DNA from: Molanna angustata
Taxonomy: Eukaryota; Arthropoda; Insecta; Trichoptera; Molannidae
Length of the DNA stretch: 64,000 nucleotides
NCBI GenBank assembly: GCA_963576475.1
Contig: OY754970.1
Coordinates: 36,607,447-36,671,446 of the forward strand
Reading direction: 5' to 3'
Shown: positions 42,988 through 53,579 of the stretch, in pieces
How positions within the stretch are numbered: position 1 is the stretch's first letter
Layout of the letters: each line of letters begins with the position of its first letter
Notes under the pieces: generated by a model
Database searches by the model: none
The model's input: the letters and a program-made list of their open reading frames with translations, nothing else
What the model was told of the DNA's origin: nothing
Translations under genes and position numbers: made by a program

Positions 42988-43188
42988 ACTATATTTTTTT
43001 AACTTTGTTAACACCACGTATCGATTGAATTTGCGACCGGTTTCGGAACTTACCGTTCTCTTCATTTAAGCACACAGTCACATTCTGAGTTTAGTTGAAA
43101 TTATGTCTGAGAAGGGAACGGTTAATTCCGAAACCGGCCGTGAATTCAATCGATTCGTGGTGTAAACGAAATTAAAAAAAAAATATAT
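42988..43188. mobile_element. Penelope-type terminal foldback, ~200 bp
   Basis: Left arm (42988-43064) and right arm (43105-43188) are reverse complements: GTTAACACCACGTATCGATT versus its counterpart near 43145-43166, and GACCGGTTTCGGAACTTACC versus TTAATTCCGAAACCGGCC. The arms contain a GAGAACGGTAAGTTCCGAAA-like string (minus) and GGGAACGGTTAATTCCGAAA (plus), which are typical of Penelope-like element ends. No ORF between the arms. Confidence 0.65.
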
Positions 43189-43825
43189 TTGATTATTATA
43201 TTTTTTACTGTATAATAATTTTCACAAAATAGATTGTTGTTCCACACAATGATGTGAAAAACAATTTAAATAATTTATTCATAGTAAGTGAAGTAAAGAA
43301 ATGTTATTTGTTTTCAGATTTCAAACGTAGCTTTCAATCCTGTTATCTTTCAAAACCTTGATTACGGGGATATATTATTATGTACCTATCTAAACTTGGA
43401 AAGGGGTGATTCACTTTAACTTGAATGAGAATTCTTCAATTTATAATTTTCCATCTAAAATAAATCTAATTTACTATGAGATTGGGAAAGATTCACTTGA
43501 TTCTTTCATCACCATAATCGACTCTGTATTTTTCAGGAAAAAAAAACCTGTGTTACTGGAAGGACCACGTGAAGTGGATAAATCCCAAAATGCTCCCCAA
43601 ATCCGTAATGTGTGAAATTCCAGAGGGTCGAACCCCATCAGTAAGACCAACAAAGTAATGGAATGAGATAAGGACATACTCATCTCATAATCAGGCTGAA
43701 TTCCCGTAAAAATAGATCATAGATCTGGGACAGCTTTTTCCAAAATAACACTGTCGACGAAACTGTAAACCAATTTCACAAAACTTAAGTCACTGATTAA
43801 AACAATTATTCCTACGATTTTTTCA
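43189..43825. other. Unassigned sequence
   Basis: Short open frames (69 codons) overlap on both strands at 43406-43683 without a recognisable domain. Confidence 0.35.
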
Positions 43826-43955
43826 AATGATGAATATGTCCTTGAAACAAGTACATTTACATCCGCATACATTCTCTAAATTAAGCGTAAATGCTTGTGC
43901 GGTGAACGAAATAGGTAGTGGCGGGATTCGAACTCGCGACCACTAGAATACAAAC
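43826..43955 (-). mobile_element. tRNA-derived SINE, family 1, 5'-truncated
   Basis: The minus strand contains CTAGTGGTCGCGAGTTCGAA, then TCCCGCCACTACCTATTTCG, GCACAAGCATTTACGC and a degenerate GAATGTATGCGGATGTAAAT, then AAGGACATATTCATC. The A-box half of the head is missing. Confidence 0.75.
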
Positions 43956-44017
43956 CCAGTTCAATGATTCACATAGATACTTGTGAAAATCCCATTAGAT
44001 ACAATATCATATAATAA

Positions 44018-44612
44018 CGGATTAAATATAATCAAACAACTAGCTTCCAACAATGGTTATAACACTAATATAATAAATAAAATTTTAACCAAGAAACAAA
44101 ATTCACTTTTAATCTCAAAATTTTTATACGCACCCTGCATCGTTAAATCCGAAGAACCTTAGCGAAAACTACTATATATGGGAAATATTTCTAACAAAAT
44201 CAGCAAAGTTACAAAAAATAAAATTAAATCAGCTTTTTATACCAACTCAAATTTAAATAAACTAATATTGAACTGTAATTATAAGCAGGATAAGATGGAT
44301 AAGAGTGGTATATATAGAATTAATTGTAATGACTGTAACGCAATGTATATTGGTCAATGCGGAAGGGAAATAGGTACTAGAATAAATGAACACCTTAGAG
44401 CATTCAGGGGTCTTTCTAGATACTCTGAGATGGTGGACCATTGCATTGAACACGACCATAATTTTGATCATAACAGTGTCGTGGTTCTACATCTGGAGTC
44501 GAAGGGACGAAAACTGGATGCTCTAGAAATATTAGAGATTAACGAACATCTCAAAAATAATGATAATCTCATAAATATTCAAATACCTATGTTCTTTCCA
44601 CTGCTAAAATAA
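44018..44612 (+). pseudogene. Penelope-like element ORF with GIY-YIG endonuclease domain
   Basis: One frame reads GLNIIKQLASNNGYNTNIIN, then KILTKKQNSLLISKFLYAPC, TAG (44160-44162), then from ATG 44178: NISNKISKVTKNKIKSAFYT, and the nuclease core SGIYRINCNDCNAMYIGQCG, REIGTRINEHL, HCIEHDHNFD, and HLESKGRKLDALEILEINEH. GIY-x10-YIG, the CNDC cysteines, the following R-x-x-E-H and the C-terminal E are those of Penelope-like retroelements, where the nuclease primes target-site reverse transcription. The reverse transcriptase part is absent and one stop interrupts the frame. Confidence 0.88.
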
Positions 44613-44850
44613 TATGCACCGATTGGTTGCTATATGTACGTACCACTTTATCTTTACCACACCCCCGCCCTAAGAACCCCACCTCAAACTATGTACTGGC
44701 CATTTTGTTATATTATATTTAGTTTTGATTGTCGCCTCCGAGGATGATGGCGTAACCATCGAAAGCGCTCAGGCTAATTTTAACTCAATTTGTGGATTAA
44801 AACTGCGTTTTACATTCGTAATAATTTCATTATGAACTTCAACTCTGTAA
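44613..44850 (+). other. Penelope 3' UTR
   Basis: Follows the GIY-YIG ORF. It contains GAGGATGATGGCGTAACCAT, CGAAAGCGCTCAGGCTAATT and TGTGGATTAAAACTGCG, matched in part by the remnant at 21931-21964. A small stem (ATGG/CCAT) followed by CGAAA is visible. Confidence 0.6.
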
Positions 44851-44879
44851 ACGAAACAACATTATTCTCCTTCTCTATG

Positions 44880-45340
44880 TGTCCTGTCGGGTCCCCCCGA
44901 CGTTGATGATCACTCGGGAGAAACTTTCCCAGTCCTGTGCGGTGCGGAACAAGTCCTCCACACGTCTCATTTCAGTCCACTCCAGAATGTTACGGAGCCA
45001 GGATAGCTGCTTCCTGCCTACCCCTCTGCGGCCCTCGTGTATTTTTCGCCTCTCATTATGTGACCAAAATATGAAGTCTTACGAAGCTTCTGTCAGTATT
45101 AGCTCTGTGCAAGACCTCAACGTTGCTCACCATGTCGGTCCAGGATATCCTTAGCATCCTACGATGAATCCACATTTCGAACGCTTCCAGGCGGTTTATG
45201 GTACCAACCTTGAGGGTCCATGCCTCAACACCGTAGAGCAGGACCGACCAAACATAGCATTTGATCATCCTTTGGCGTAATTTCAGATTGATATCGTCGT
45301 TACAGAGGAGATTTCTCATTTTATTAAAAGAATTACGGGA
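44880..45340 (-). pseudogene. RTE-like LINE C-terminus
   Basis: The minus strand reads MRNLLCNDDINLKLRQRMIK, then CYVWSVLLYGVEAWTLKVGT, INRLEAFEMWIHRRMLRISW, TDMVSNVEVLHRANTDRSF. After a frame change it reads SWLRNILEWTEMRRVEDLFR and SRVIINVGGT-stop (about 44890). These are the Y-G-x-E-x-W-T-L, 'E-A-F-E-M-W-x-x-R-R-M-L-R-I-x-W-T-D' and W-L-R-N blocks of insect endonuclease-RT LINEs. It is 5'-truncated with a frameshift near 45060. Confidence 0.85.
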
Positions 45341-45370
45341 AAAAACATTAAACTTAACAAATTTATGTGC

Positions 45371-45800
45371 TTAACTGGCTATATTTCCAAAGTTTTTAAA
45401 AATATCGAAAAAAGCCGAAACCCCCAACTAGATAATTTAATTTTCTATAAAAAATATTAGCATTGTAGTAGTACATCTCAAGTGACGACATCGCTTCATA
45501 CAATTTGTATGGCAGTCGCCTACACACAATATCTAAGAAGACTTAATAGTTTGATACTTAATATCTAAACATACATACATACCATAATGCTGTTTTCATA
45601 TTTCGGGTAGGAAAAAAGGACTGATCTCCATACTATCCTATCTTGACATACATACCTACATGTGTTGTATAGAAAACAAAATATCTTAAAATATTAAATA
45701 ATTTGGATTATGGGTTTATAGTTTGGTACTTATTCTTCAACTATACATACTATCGCTATCGACAGTTGGATCTGATGTGTTACATGCAACTAGTTATTGT
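45371..45800 (+). repeat. Dispersed repeat E, uninterrupted copy
   Basis: Near-identical to 5971-6420, including CATACATACATACCATAATG and GGTAGGAAAAAAGGACTGAT, and reading straight through GTTGGATCTGATGTGTTACA. This shows the pre-insertion state of the SINE site at 6421. A ~30 bp internal segment (AATTTTTTTTTACAATTT) of the first copy is absent. Confidence 0.8.
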
Positions 45801-46462
45801 AAATGTTAATCGTGTGAAATATGTCTAGGTTAACCGTATTTATTTTACCAATAAATAAATAAAAATAAAATAGATCAATAGTTACAAGAGGCCTTGAGGG
45901 ACGGGCAAAGTTCCTGAAAAAAACAGGTGTCAACCTATAAAAAGAAGAAGAAGAAGAATAGTTAGCCATAAAAAAAAGATGCAGAATGATTTCTTTCTTT
46001 TTTCATTGAAGTTAAATTAAACATAAAGATTATTTTTTTTTTATTGCATTTCATTAATTGAAATCAATCTACATCTTTTTCTGATGATAAGTTGTCACTC
46101 AAAGCAAAAATCTTAAATATTTTTAAATTTGTATTTTATGAATAGTAAAAAATATACTGAATAATATATAGACCGGACATTACATATATTTCAGGAATTT
46201 CAAATTGTCTACCTAATTTATTTTATTGGGGATAGTCGGAGTAAAGGTAAACATCAATATTGTCCAAATCGCTTTTAAATGTCCATTTCATTTTGAAAAT
46301 AACTGATGCGAGCAAGATACTATTCCCATTTAAAAAAAATAAGGTGTGAAGAATTCTAACGACCAGTTTCACCAACTAAGTTAAGTTTTTATTTTCACGT
46401 TTCTCAAATTTGATCCTGACCTGTGTAAATCGAATATTTTTATATTTGCATACACGAAAACA
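45801..46462. other. Unassigned sequence
   Basis: An AATAAATAAATAAAAATAAA tail-like run (45850-45870) and an AAGAAGAAGAAGAAGAA run (45943-45958) suggest two further LINE 3' ends. I cannot read coding remnants in front of them. Confidence 0.4.
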
Positions 46463-47575
46463 GTGGATTTTTTTCAACGGTACTTTATGACAAATTTTAA
46501 CATCTCTGCGGGGCAGAATTGGAAACACTCGATCACGTGTTCTTTTAATGTCCGATGCACTACGAATTTATATTTAGACCTATATTTAGACAATACATCC
46601 AGAGTCAGAATGGATAACATTTTGTCTAGTACCTTCGCCACACACAGAGGAGTCCGCCAGGGATGTGTTCTGTCCCCCATCCTGTTCAATTTGTATGGCG
46701 AGCAAATTATGAGACGGGCACTAGAAAACTGGGAGAAAGGCATCAAAGTTGGTGGTCAAATAATAAGCAACCTTTGATTTGCAGATGATACCACACTACT
46801 GACAGAAAATGACAGACAGAACTGATCGAACGGGTGGAGAAAGAAAGCCGAAAGTATGGGTTGGAAATAAATAGAAGCAAAACGAAACTCATGATTATTG
46901 ACAGGGCAAATCTTCTACAGCTTTCGGGAAGACTGCAAGGTCTGGAAACTGTTAAGGACTTTGTATACCTAGGTTCTCAATTCAGTGCCGAGGGTGGGTG
47001 TGAGAAGGAAATAAAAAGACTAATAGCCATGGCAAAAATGCTTTTACACGCCTGAACAAGATCTGGAAAGATCGAGATATTTCCAACTCCACCAAAATTA
47101 AAATCATCGGAACCCTTATCTTCCCAATATCCTTATATGCAGCCGAAACCTGGACAATGAAGTCCCGTGATCGTGACAGGATTGACGCATTTGAAATGTG
47201 GTGTTGGCATCGCATGTTGAGGATTCCGTGGACTGTAAGAAGAACAAATGACTCGGTCCTTAAAGAGCTCAAGAAAGAAAGATTGTCTACAGTATGCAGC
47301 CGCCGGGTATTGAGCTTCTTTGATCACATCGCCAGGAGAGAGCCAGGTAACCTGGAAAAAAGTATTATCACAGGAAGTGTACCAGGAAAAAGAAGTAGAG
47401 GCAGATCTCCTGCGCTATGGTGTGACCAAATTAAAGAGATGTCTGGGAACGACCTTTGTTCGGCGGTGCGAGCTGCAGAGGGCAGAGAGGACTGGAGGCG
47501 ACTAGTTCTGTCCATTGGCAGCCCCATAGATCGCGACCCTCAGCATTGAGGAAAAGAAGAAGAAGAAGAGAGCAC
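46463..47575 (+). pseudogene. RTE-like LINE reverse transcriptase, frameshifted
   Basis: RT blocks in order: THRGVRQGCVLSPILFNLYG, then KVGGQIISNL-stop-FADDTTLL (catalytic FADD kept; TGA at about 46777), then another frame RVEKESRKYGLEINRSKTKL and VKDFVYLGSQFSAEGGCEKE. After a second shift near 47040 it reads AFTRLNKIWKDRDISNSTKI, SRDRDRIDAFEMWCWHRMLR, GKRSRGRSPALWCDQIKEMS and REDWRRLV, ending at 47549. A GAAGAAGAAGAAG tail follows at 47552-47570. 5'-truncated; no endonuclease. The remnant at 9530-9700 is the same family. Confidence 0.88.
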
Positions 47576-47780
47576 TACGAATATGACATCTATCCCAACT
47601 TAAAAGTCCCTCTACCAGTAAACATGTCGCATCTATTATCACTTAACTCTCTTCCTATTTATTCCGCAATATCTAAATTTATCTTAATCAATTGAATTTA
47701 TCTGAAAGTCGTCCTATTCACTAATATATATCTCATTTTTTCTTCCATTTGGCACAAATCACTCTTCTAAAGGTGGGCTA

Positions 47781-48262
47781 AAGGACGAAGATGGAATATT
47801 ATAGGAGAATCAGGAACTCAAGGCACTTTCACGGCTTAAGACCCCTCATCGCAACGTTCACTAATTATGCCTTCCTATTGAGCTCCCTATCAATCCAATT
47901 TATGAAAGTTTTATTGTATAAATATAATGAATGTTCCTACCATTGTTTATAAACCAATTTCTCAATAGATGGTGTTACAAAAAGGTTTCTTCGGCATTTC
48001 ATAGATGGCAATGATGTTTTTTCAGGACATTTTCTAACGAATAGAATTTCATGATAAAAATATATAGAACTTTCAAAAATTTAATTGATAGGAAACTCAA
48101 TAGGAAGGAAGGTATAATTTGTGAACGTTGCGTATCAAGTTATAACGTAAACTAGCCGATGACAGTTCATAAGTCCTGTAGGTGCCTAGAGTTGCTGGTT
48201 TTCCTACAATGTAGCAACTTCGTTCCTATTGAGATGTTAAAATTTGTCATTAAATATCACTG
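47781..48262. mobile_element. Foldback element F, most complete copy
   Basis: Left arm 47781-47930 and right arm 48060-48262 are inverted copies of the same ~150-200 bp sequence (GGAACTCAAGGCAC, CAACGTTCACTAATTATGCC, CTCCCTATCAATCCAATTT). The spacer of ~130 bp carries ATTTCTCAATAGATGG and CATAGATGGCAATGATG. Single-arm copies exist at 5765, 13640 and 19355. No coding. Confidence 0.65.
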
Positions 48263-49454
48263 ACCTTTGTAAATCGTATGGCCCTATAAGTTCAAAATAA
48301 GAATTTTGTTTTTAAATATTTTGTTTTTATTGTGTTTATTGCAAGTTGACACGTTTCCTTGTTTTTTTTTTCGCAAACCTCGCTTAAAATACGTCACACT
48401 GAAACATGCCTACAAGTTTTCAAATAAAGTGGAATTGTATAGATTCAATAAATGTTAAAAATAATATTTTTCCATTTGCTCGACTCCTTTCGAAGAAACT
48501 TTTTCAACATAATCAATATAGATTTAAATGACTGGTAGATTGGTTTTAAAATGCTGACAGAACAAAACGGATGACACTTAACTAGAATCGTAAGTGAAAT
48601 CTGTTATAATACGTGGGTCAGCAAAATTCTGTTCATTTTGAAAAAATATTATCACCTTCTACGGTGACAGTATTGGTAACACGTGTGTTTTAGATGCGAA
48701 TATCCGACATCAAATTTCCTTTCAAAACTTATTGTTGACGGTACCTACGTACATATGTAGGAAGGTTAGCGATGTGTTGTGTCATATTTCATCACTAACT
48801 CGTTTATAAAGACCCTTCTTACTCTGAAAAAACACGTGCTTAGAATTTCATCTTCACTAAATATCAAATGAATGATAAAACTAAAATATTTAAAAAAAAA
48901 ACATTGCCCCATTTGTTTTTTTTTATAGGTATTGATTCATTGTTGTATGAGTGTTGATGACGCGGATATGAAATTATTGTCTTTTTGCAGGGGTGATTTC
49001 TTCTAACCATCTATGTTGTACTATGCTGCAACCACTGCAGGGCAGAAGGAAAAGATATTGAAGGAATACACTCACTTATTTGATTATAACAATTCTGTCC
49101 CGATGTCTTCTCTTTGTCCCGATGGTCACAACTTGTAACACTTGTCACACGCGCGCGGTGAGAGAACAATTTTAATGGTAAATGAGTGTAGTGGAACGGT
49201 AAAATGACGGAAGAGATACGGATTCGGTATATCTTATCAGGATGCGGTTTAGAAAGATTCTGGCGTGTGGCGGGCAGTGATTGCAACAATAATTATATGT
49301 CATTCTTATATATTGGCCTTAACAAGTGTGGTTATGAATATACTGCGTATTCTTGTACCAACTATTAAATTTGTATTTTTAATCAATGCTTTTTGTAATG
49401 AAATTCTAGAGAGAGAGTTGCTGGGGATTCAATTAATTTGGTATCAAAGATAGT
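48263..49454. other. Unassigned AT-rich sequence
   Basis: Nothing recognised. A 92-codon minus-strand open frame at 49011-49289 and a 62-codon plus frame overlap its edge. Neither has a domain. Confidence 0.35.
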
Positions 49455-49870
49455 CTTTATTTATCTTTTTGTACATAAAATAAAGAAAAAAAATACACAA
49501 TGGCGGGCTTCTTTCTATTAGGAAATTTCTTCCAACCAACCAGACAACAAAGCACGACAGTATTATTATGTACATCAACAAAAGAATGAAAATATACATT
49601 ACACTAAGATAAAAATGAAAAAAACATGAAACACCTCATAGCAAAAAAAGGACTGGTAAAGGACAAAGAGACGAAATCGGGATCAGGTTTTTAAGAATCA
49701 ATACTCCTTCCTTAGTTTTTTCTTGAAAATGCTAAGTTAGTTAGATGGTGCAATATCCATAATTAGGCTATTCCATAGTCTCGCTTATTGTACTTCGAAC
49801 GACAAGCTGAGAAATTGTGTTATGGATAGAGCTGTATGTTCAGCAGATCGGAGTGGAAGTCCATGATTAA
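49455..49870 (-). pseudogene. LINE family L, decayed
   Basis: The minus strand reads ALSITQFLSLSFEVQ-stop-A, then RLWNSLIMDIAPSN-stop-L, then SIFKKKLRKEY-stop. The family L 3' UTR follows (GGTTGGTTGGAAGAAATTTC, GCCCGCCATTGTGTA). The layout matches 33440-33960, with two extra stops. Confidence 0.65.
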
Positions 49871-50655
49871 ATAAATATGTGATTTTTTTAAGGTACCTAC
49901 TGTCGTAAGTTTAGATTTAAAAAATACTGTACAATAGTGAAAAAATGTGTATATTGTGCCTCTGGCGTATCTTGGGCCAACGAAGAAGATTGCGGTAAGA
50001 TATATGATCAAATTTTTTCAACCCAAAGATGCATTTGATTTAATCTGAAACACATGACATTCAAGTATCTTGAGATGCACTTCATTAGCATTCATGAAGC
50101 ATTCATCGGCGTAATGAAGCAACGGAAAAATAAGTCATACTGCTAGAGTTATTTTACAAAATAATTGAGAAATTATAATTAAAAAAGTCCTTCTAATTAA
50201 TCTGGTCATGTCATCGTCATTGGTATAATAATAGGCTTAAGATCTATGAAATGTTCTTTTGCCAAGCAATTAATTATTCGGATTTCCAACTCGAATCCAA
50301 GCGAAGACATTTCATCTTTACGAGTGTATCTTATTAAAGAACAACATTTTCTTGGGCGTTGATGGGTGCAAGAGAGCTTACTTCTGTACACATTTTGATA
50401 GCGTTTAAATCCAACCAGGATTCAGTCCTACCAACATTAAACAATGATAATCACAAAAGTTTATTTTTAAATGACTTCCATTAACAATCCAATGAAGAAT
50501 GTCTGTAATTAAGACAAGTTTTTAACGACTGTGAGACGTGATAAGCGATAAAAAGCAGACTTAACGACCAAATCAAATAATTATTACTTCTGTAACTATA
50601 TTTTTATCGATTAAAAAAAATACAATTAATGTGAATAATAACTGAGTTTTTAATA
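49871..50655. other. Unassigned AT-rich sequence
   Basis: Nothing recognised. Confidence 0.35.
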
Positions 50656-51118
50656 ATTTTATTTATTTATTTTAAGCTTTATGAGCACAAGTGCACAATG
50701 GTGGGCTTATTGCCAAATGGCAATATCTTCCAACCAACCATATTCATTTTGTGAATAACTAATATATTTATGGTATGTACCAACATGTTTATGATTATAA
50801 CATTATAATACAAACAAAAGCAATAAAAAAATAAAACATATAAAACAAAAACAAAAAGAAACGGAGGGGACAGGAGAGGGGGGGGAACAAAGATAGGATA
50901 AGGAGACAAATTTAGGTGTTATGTGTAAGGAAATGATTCCTCAGATTTCTTTTTAAAGCGGGAAGTGTTAATGAAACTCGAAGTTGCGATGGGATGTGAT
51001 TCCAAAGACGAGCTGCAAAGACAGAGAAAGATATGGTGAAAAAGAAAGTATTGTGAACTGGGATACTGAGCGTTCTTTCAGTATTTGAACGAATATTTTC
51101 ATCTATAACATAACACAA
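50656..51118 (-). pseudogene. LINE family L, open C-terminus
   Basis: The minus strand 51118-50912 is open: RSNTERTLSIPVHNTFFFTI, then SFSVFAARLWNHIPSQLRVS, then LTLPALKRNLRNHFLTHNT-stop. The 3' UTR contains GGTTGGTTGGAAGATATTGC and AATAAGCCCACCATTGTGCA, and a TTTATTTATTTATTTT tail (50657-50671). The A-R-L-W-N-x-[IL]-P signature is intact. This is the youngest-looking member of family L in the window. Confidence 0.75.
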
Positions 51119-51191
51119 TTTTATATTGCTGTAACATTGCCTTATTTTTAGAAACTGTATTATGAAATATCATTTAAACTTCATAATCATA

Positions 51192-51435
51192 GTCGGCCTT
51201 CGTGACTCAGTTGGTTAGGTGTCTGCCTGCTGACGCAAAGGTCCCGGGTTCGATTCCCGGTGGATACACCGTTTTTAATTGTGTTTTCAGTCTGGATCTG
51301 TGAGACGATGAATATAGTAAGTCTCCAGAATGTGGCAACTTGTTATTGGGTGCGTGTTAAATAATTATTTGACATAGCACCTGTTACTAGCCCGAGAAGC
51401 TACATAAAATAAGATAAAAATAAAATAATGGATAC
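51192..51435 (+). mobile_element. tRNA-derived SINE, family 2, plus-strand copy
   Basis: The head GTCGGCCTTCGTGACTCAGT, B-box GGTCCCGGGTTCGATTCCCG and body TTCAGTCTGGATCTGTGAGA, CTCCAGAATGTGGCAACTTG, TTTGACATAGCACCTGTTAC all match 34245-34449 in order. The T-arm is perfect. The TAAAATAAGATAAAAATAAA end is the tail. Confidence 0.85.
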
Positions 51436-51556
51436 AATATTGGCATTATTTGCTACTGATACTATTGAAAAATCATACTTTTAAATTTACAGTTTTTCCT
51501 GTATTAAATATGTGTTTGGCTTCAAAATATTAGACTTTTCAAAATTATATTTTTAA

Positions 51557-51631
51557 AGCATAAACTCTTGTGCACGAAATAGGTCGTGGCAAGATTCGAA
51601 CTCGCGACCACTAATCCAGCGCGCTAACCAA
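51557..51631 (-). mobile_element. tRNA-derived SINE, family 1, fragment
   Basis: On the minus strand GGTTAGCGCGCTGGATTAGT, then GGTCGCGAGTTCGAATCTTG, CCACGACCTATTTCGTGCAC and AAGAGTTTATGC. Head plus the start of the body only. Confidence 0.7.
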
Positions 51632-52117
51632 AAATGCTCTCCATCATTCTTTCTTTTTGTATGGCTATGCTATCTGAACGCGAAAATTTATACAATTTTT
51701 CTTTCGAGTTTTAATTGAATTATAATTTTAATAATTAATATAATGATCGATATTTTTAAAATCTTAAAATGTTCAGTTAATGAAATATCGTCAACGAAAA
51801 CGTAAAGAATAGGATAAAATAGGTTTATAGCAGCAGTACTTGAACAGAAATGTAGAGGAAAATTCTCGAAATGTGTAAACATTTACTTAGTTTTCCACGG
51901 GGATGAAGCGTAATGAATGAAAATGTTTAAAATTTTTATACAACCCAAGGAAATGCTATTATAAACATTAATATAAAAAATAATATCCGCAACCGCAGGG
52001 AATTATATTTTTTAGTTTACGTAATATTTTAATAATGTGTATCGTGAGAACTAAAATAAATATGTGACATCATCACGTTGCTATCTACTAAGTTAAAATG
52101 CAAAGAATTGATATATA
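51632..52117. other. Unassigned AT-rich sequence
   Basis: Nothing recognised. Confidence 0.35.
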
Positions 52118-52583
52118 ACTAGTTGCATGTAACACATGAGATCCAACTGTCGATAGCGATAGTATGTATAGTTGAAGAATAAGTACCAAACTAAAAACCC
52201 ATAAATACAAATTATTTAATATTTTATGATATTTGGTTTTCTATACATCACATGTACCTAGGTATGTATGTCAAGATAGGATAGTATGGAGGTCAGTCCT
52301 TTGATCCTACCCAGAATATGAAAACAGCATGATGGTACGTATGTATGTTTGGAGATTAATATCAAACTATTAAGTCTTCTTAGATATTGTGTGTAGGCTA
52401 CTGCCATACAAATTGTATGAAGCAATGTTGTCACTAAATTCAATTTTTATAAAAATTGTTAAAAAAATTGAGATGTGCTAATATAATGTGAATATTTTTT
52501 ATATAAAATTAAATTATCTAGTTAGGGTGTTTCGGCTTTTTTCGATATTTTTAAAAAAAATGGAAATATAGGCAGTTAAACTC
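52118..52583 (-). repeat. Dispersed repeat E, inverted copy
   Basis: Reverse-complement match to 5971-6420 and 45371-45780: CCAACTGTCGATAGCGATAG, TGTCAAGATAGGATAGTATG, CATACAAATTGTATGAAGCA and CGGCTTTTTTCGATATTTTT. It reads straight through TGCATGTAACACATGAGATC, again lacking the SINE. Confidence 0.8.
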
Positions 52584-52632
52584 ATAAATTAATCATAAAA
52601 AAAATATTTTTTTATGATTAATTTATGAGTTT
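52584..52632. repeat. AT-rich palindrome at the repeat E border
   Basis: ACTCATAAATTAATCATAAA and its reverse complement around a short A/T centre. It lies at the outer edge of repeat E and continues its last word (AAACTCATAAATT). Confidence 0.65.
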
Positions 52633-52859
52633 AAAAAAAACATTTTGAGATTTTGTATTTGTCTATGTTAATACCAATTTTCAGCGTTCTAGCTTTTACG
52701 GTTTCTGAGATATATGGAAAAATTAATCAAAATTTCAAAAGTTGATTACCCCTGACTGAAACAAAAATTCACAATTCTGAGTATAAAAGTTTTGTTGGCC
52801 TATAACTTTCTATATATTCTGAAAATTTGGGGTTTGTAAATTGAGCGGATCAAAAGTTA

Positions 52860-52925
52860 TAAGGGGGAACGGACACACAAACACACACACACACAGACAC
52901 ACACACACAGACACACACACACAAA
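52860..52925. repeat. (CA)n microsatellite with CAGACA interruptions
   Basis: Starts GGGGGAACGGACACACAAAC and continues as CACACAGACACACA units. Confidence 0.9.
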
Positions 52926-53571
52926 ACTCACATGAAATGTTCTACTCCGAATTCTGAGTAAATCCATGTATGGGAACATATATGCTGCGAGGCCTCTAGT
53001 TGGTGTTATTAGCATGCAAAAAATCCACTACGCCATACAAAATTTTCCTTCGTACGCGCATCTTGGCTTAATAATGTCGATTCATTCAGAGAATTGAATT
53101 CTCATAAACGAATCGACAGTTGGAAAATATCCACGCAAAATTAAACACATTTATTCCATGAAATTCCAATGGATTCAAATTATGAACAGCTAAGTAACAA
53201 AAAAAACATTTTAAGAGCAATACAAAAAGGTATTAATTTTTATTTTTTTTTTCTTTCCAGAAAATTGCACATTTTATTACTTTATTTTTATTTATTTCTA
53301 TCCAAAAACTTAGAGTAGATATAAGATACAAAATAATTGAAGGTAATATAAGCTTATTCATACATAATAAACATACAAAGTAAATATAAGTTATTTAATT
53401 TCAATAAATATAATTTTATTATTTCACCATTGCTAACATAGTTAAAGCTATCTCTTTTTGTTTGTATCTTTGTTACTAGTCCCCTCACTAGGCATAGCCT
53501 GTGCTAAGGTGAGCTAGTTTTATGTTATTGTTTGTTGCGTTGTTTATTTATACATAGATACATTTCAAGCG
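52926..53571. other. Unassigned sequence left of the hAT element
   Basis: No gene recognised. It ends in TATGCATC (53572-53579), the hAT target duplication. Confidence 0.4.
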
Positions 53572-53579
53572 TATGCATC

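Noticed and set aside
49011..49289. 92-codon minus frame
   Set aside because: No recognisable domain, no homologous copy in the window, low-complexity surroundings.
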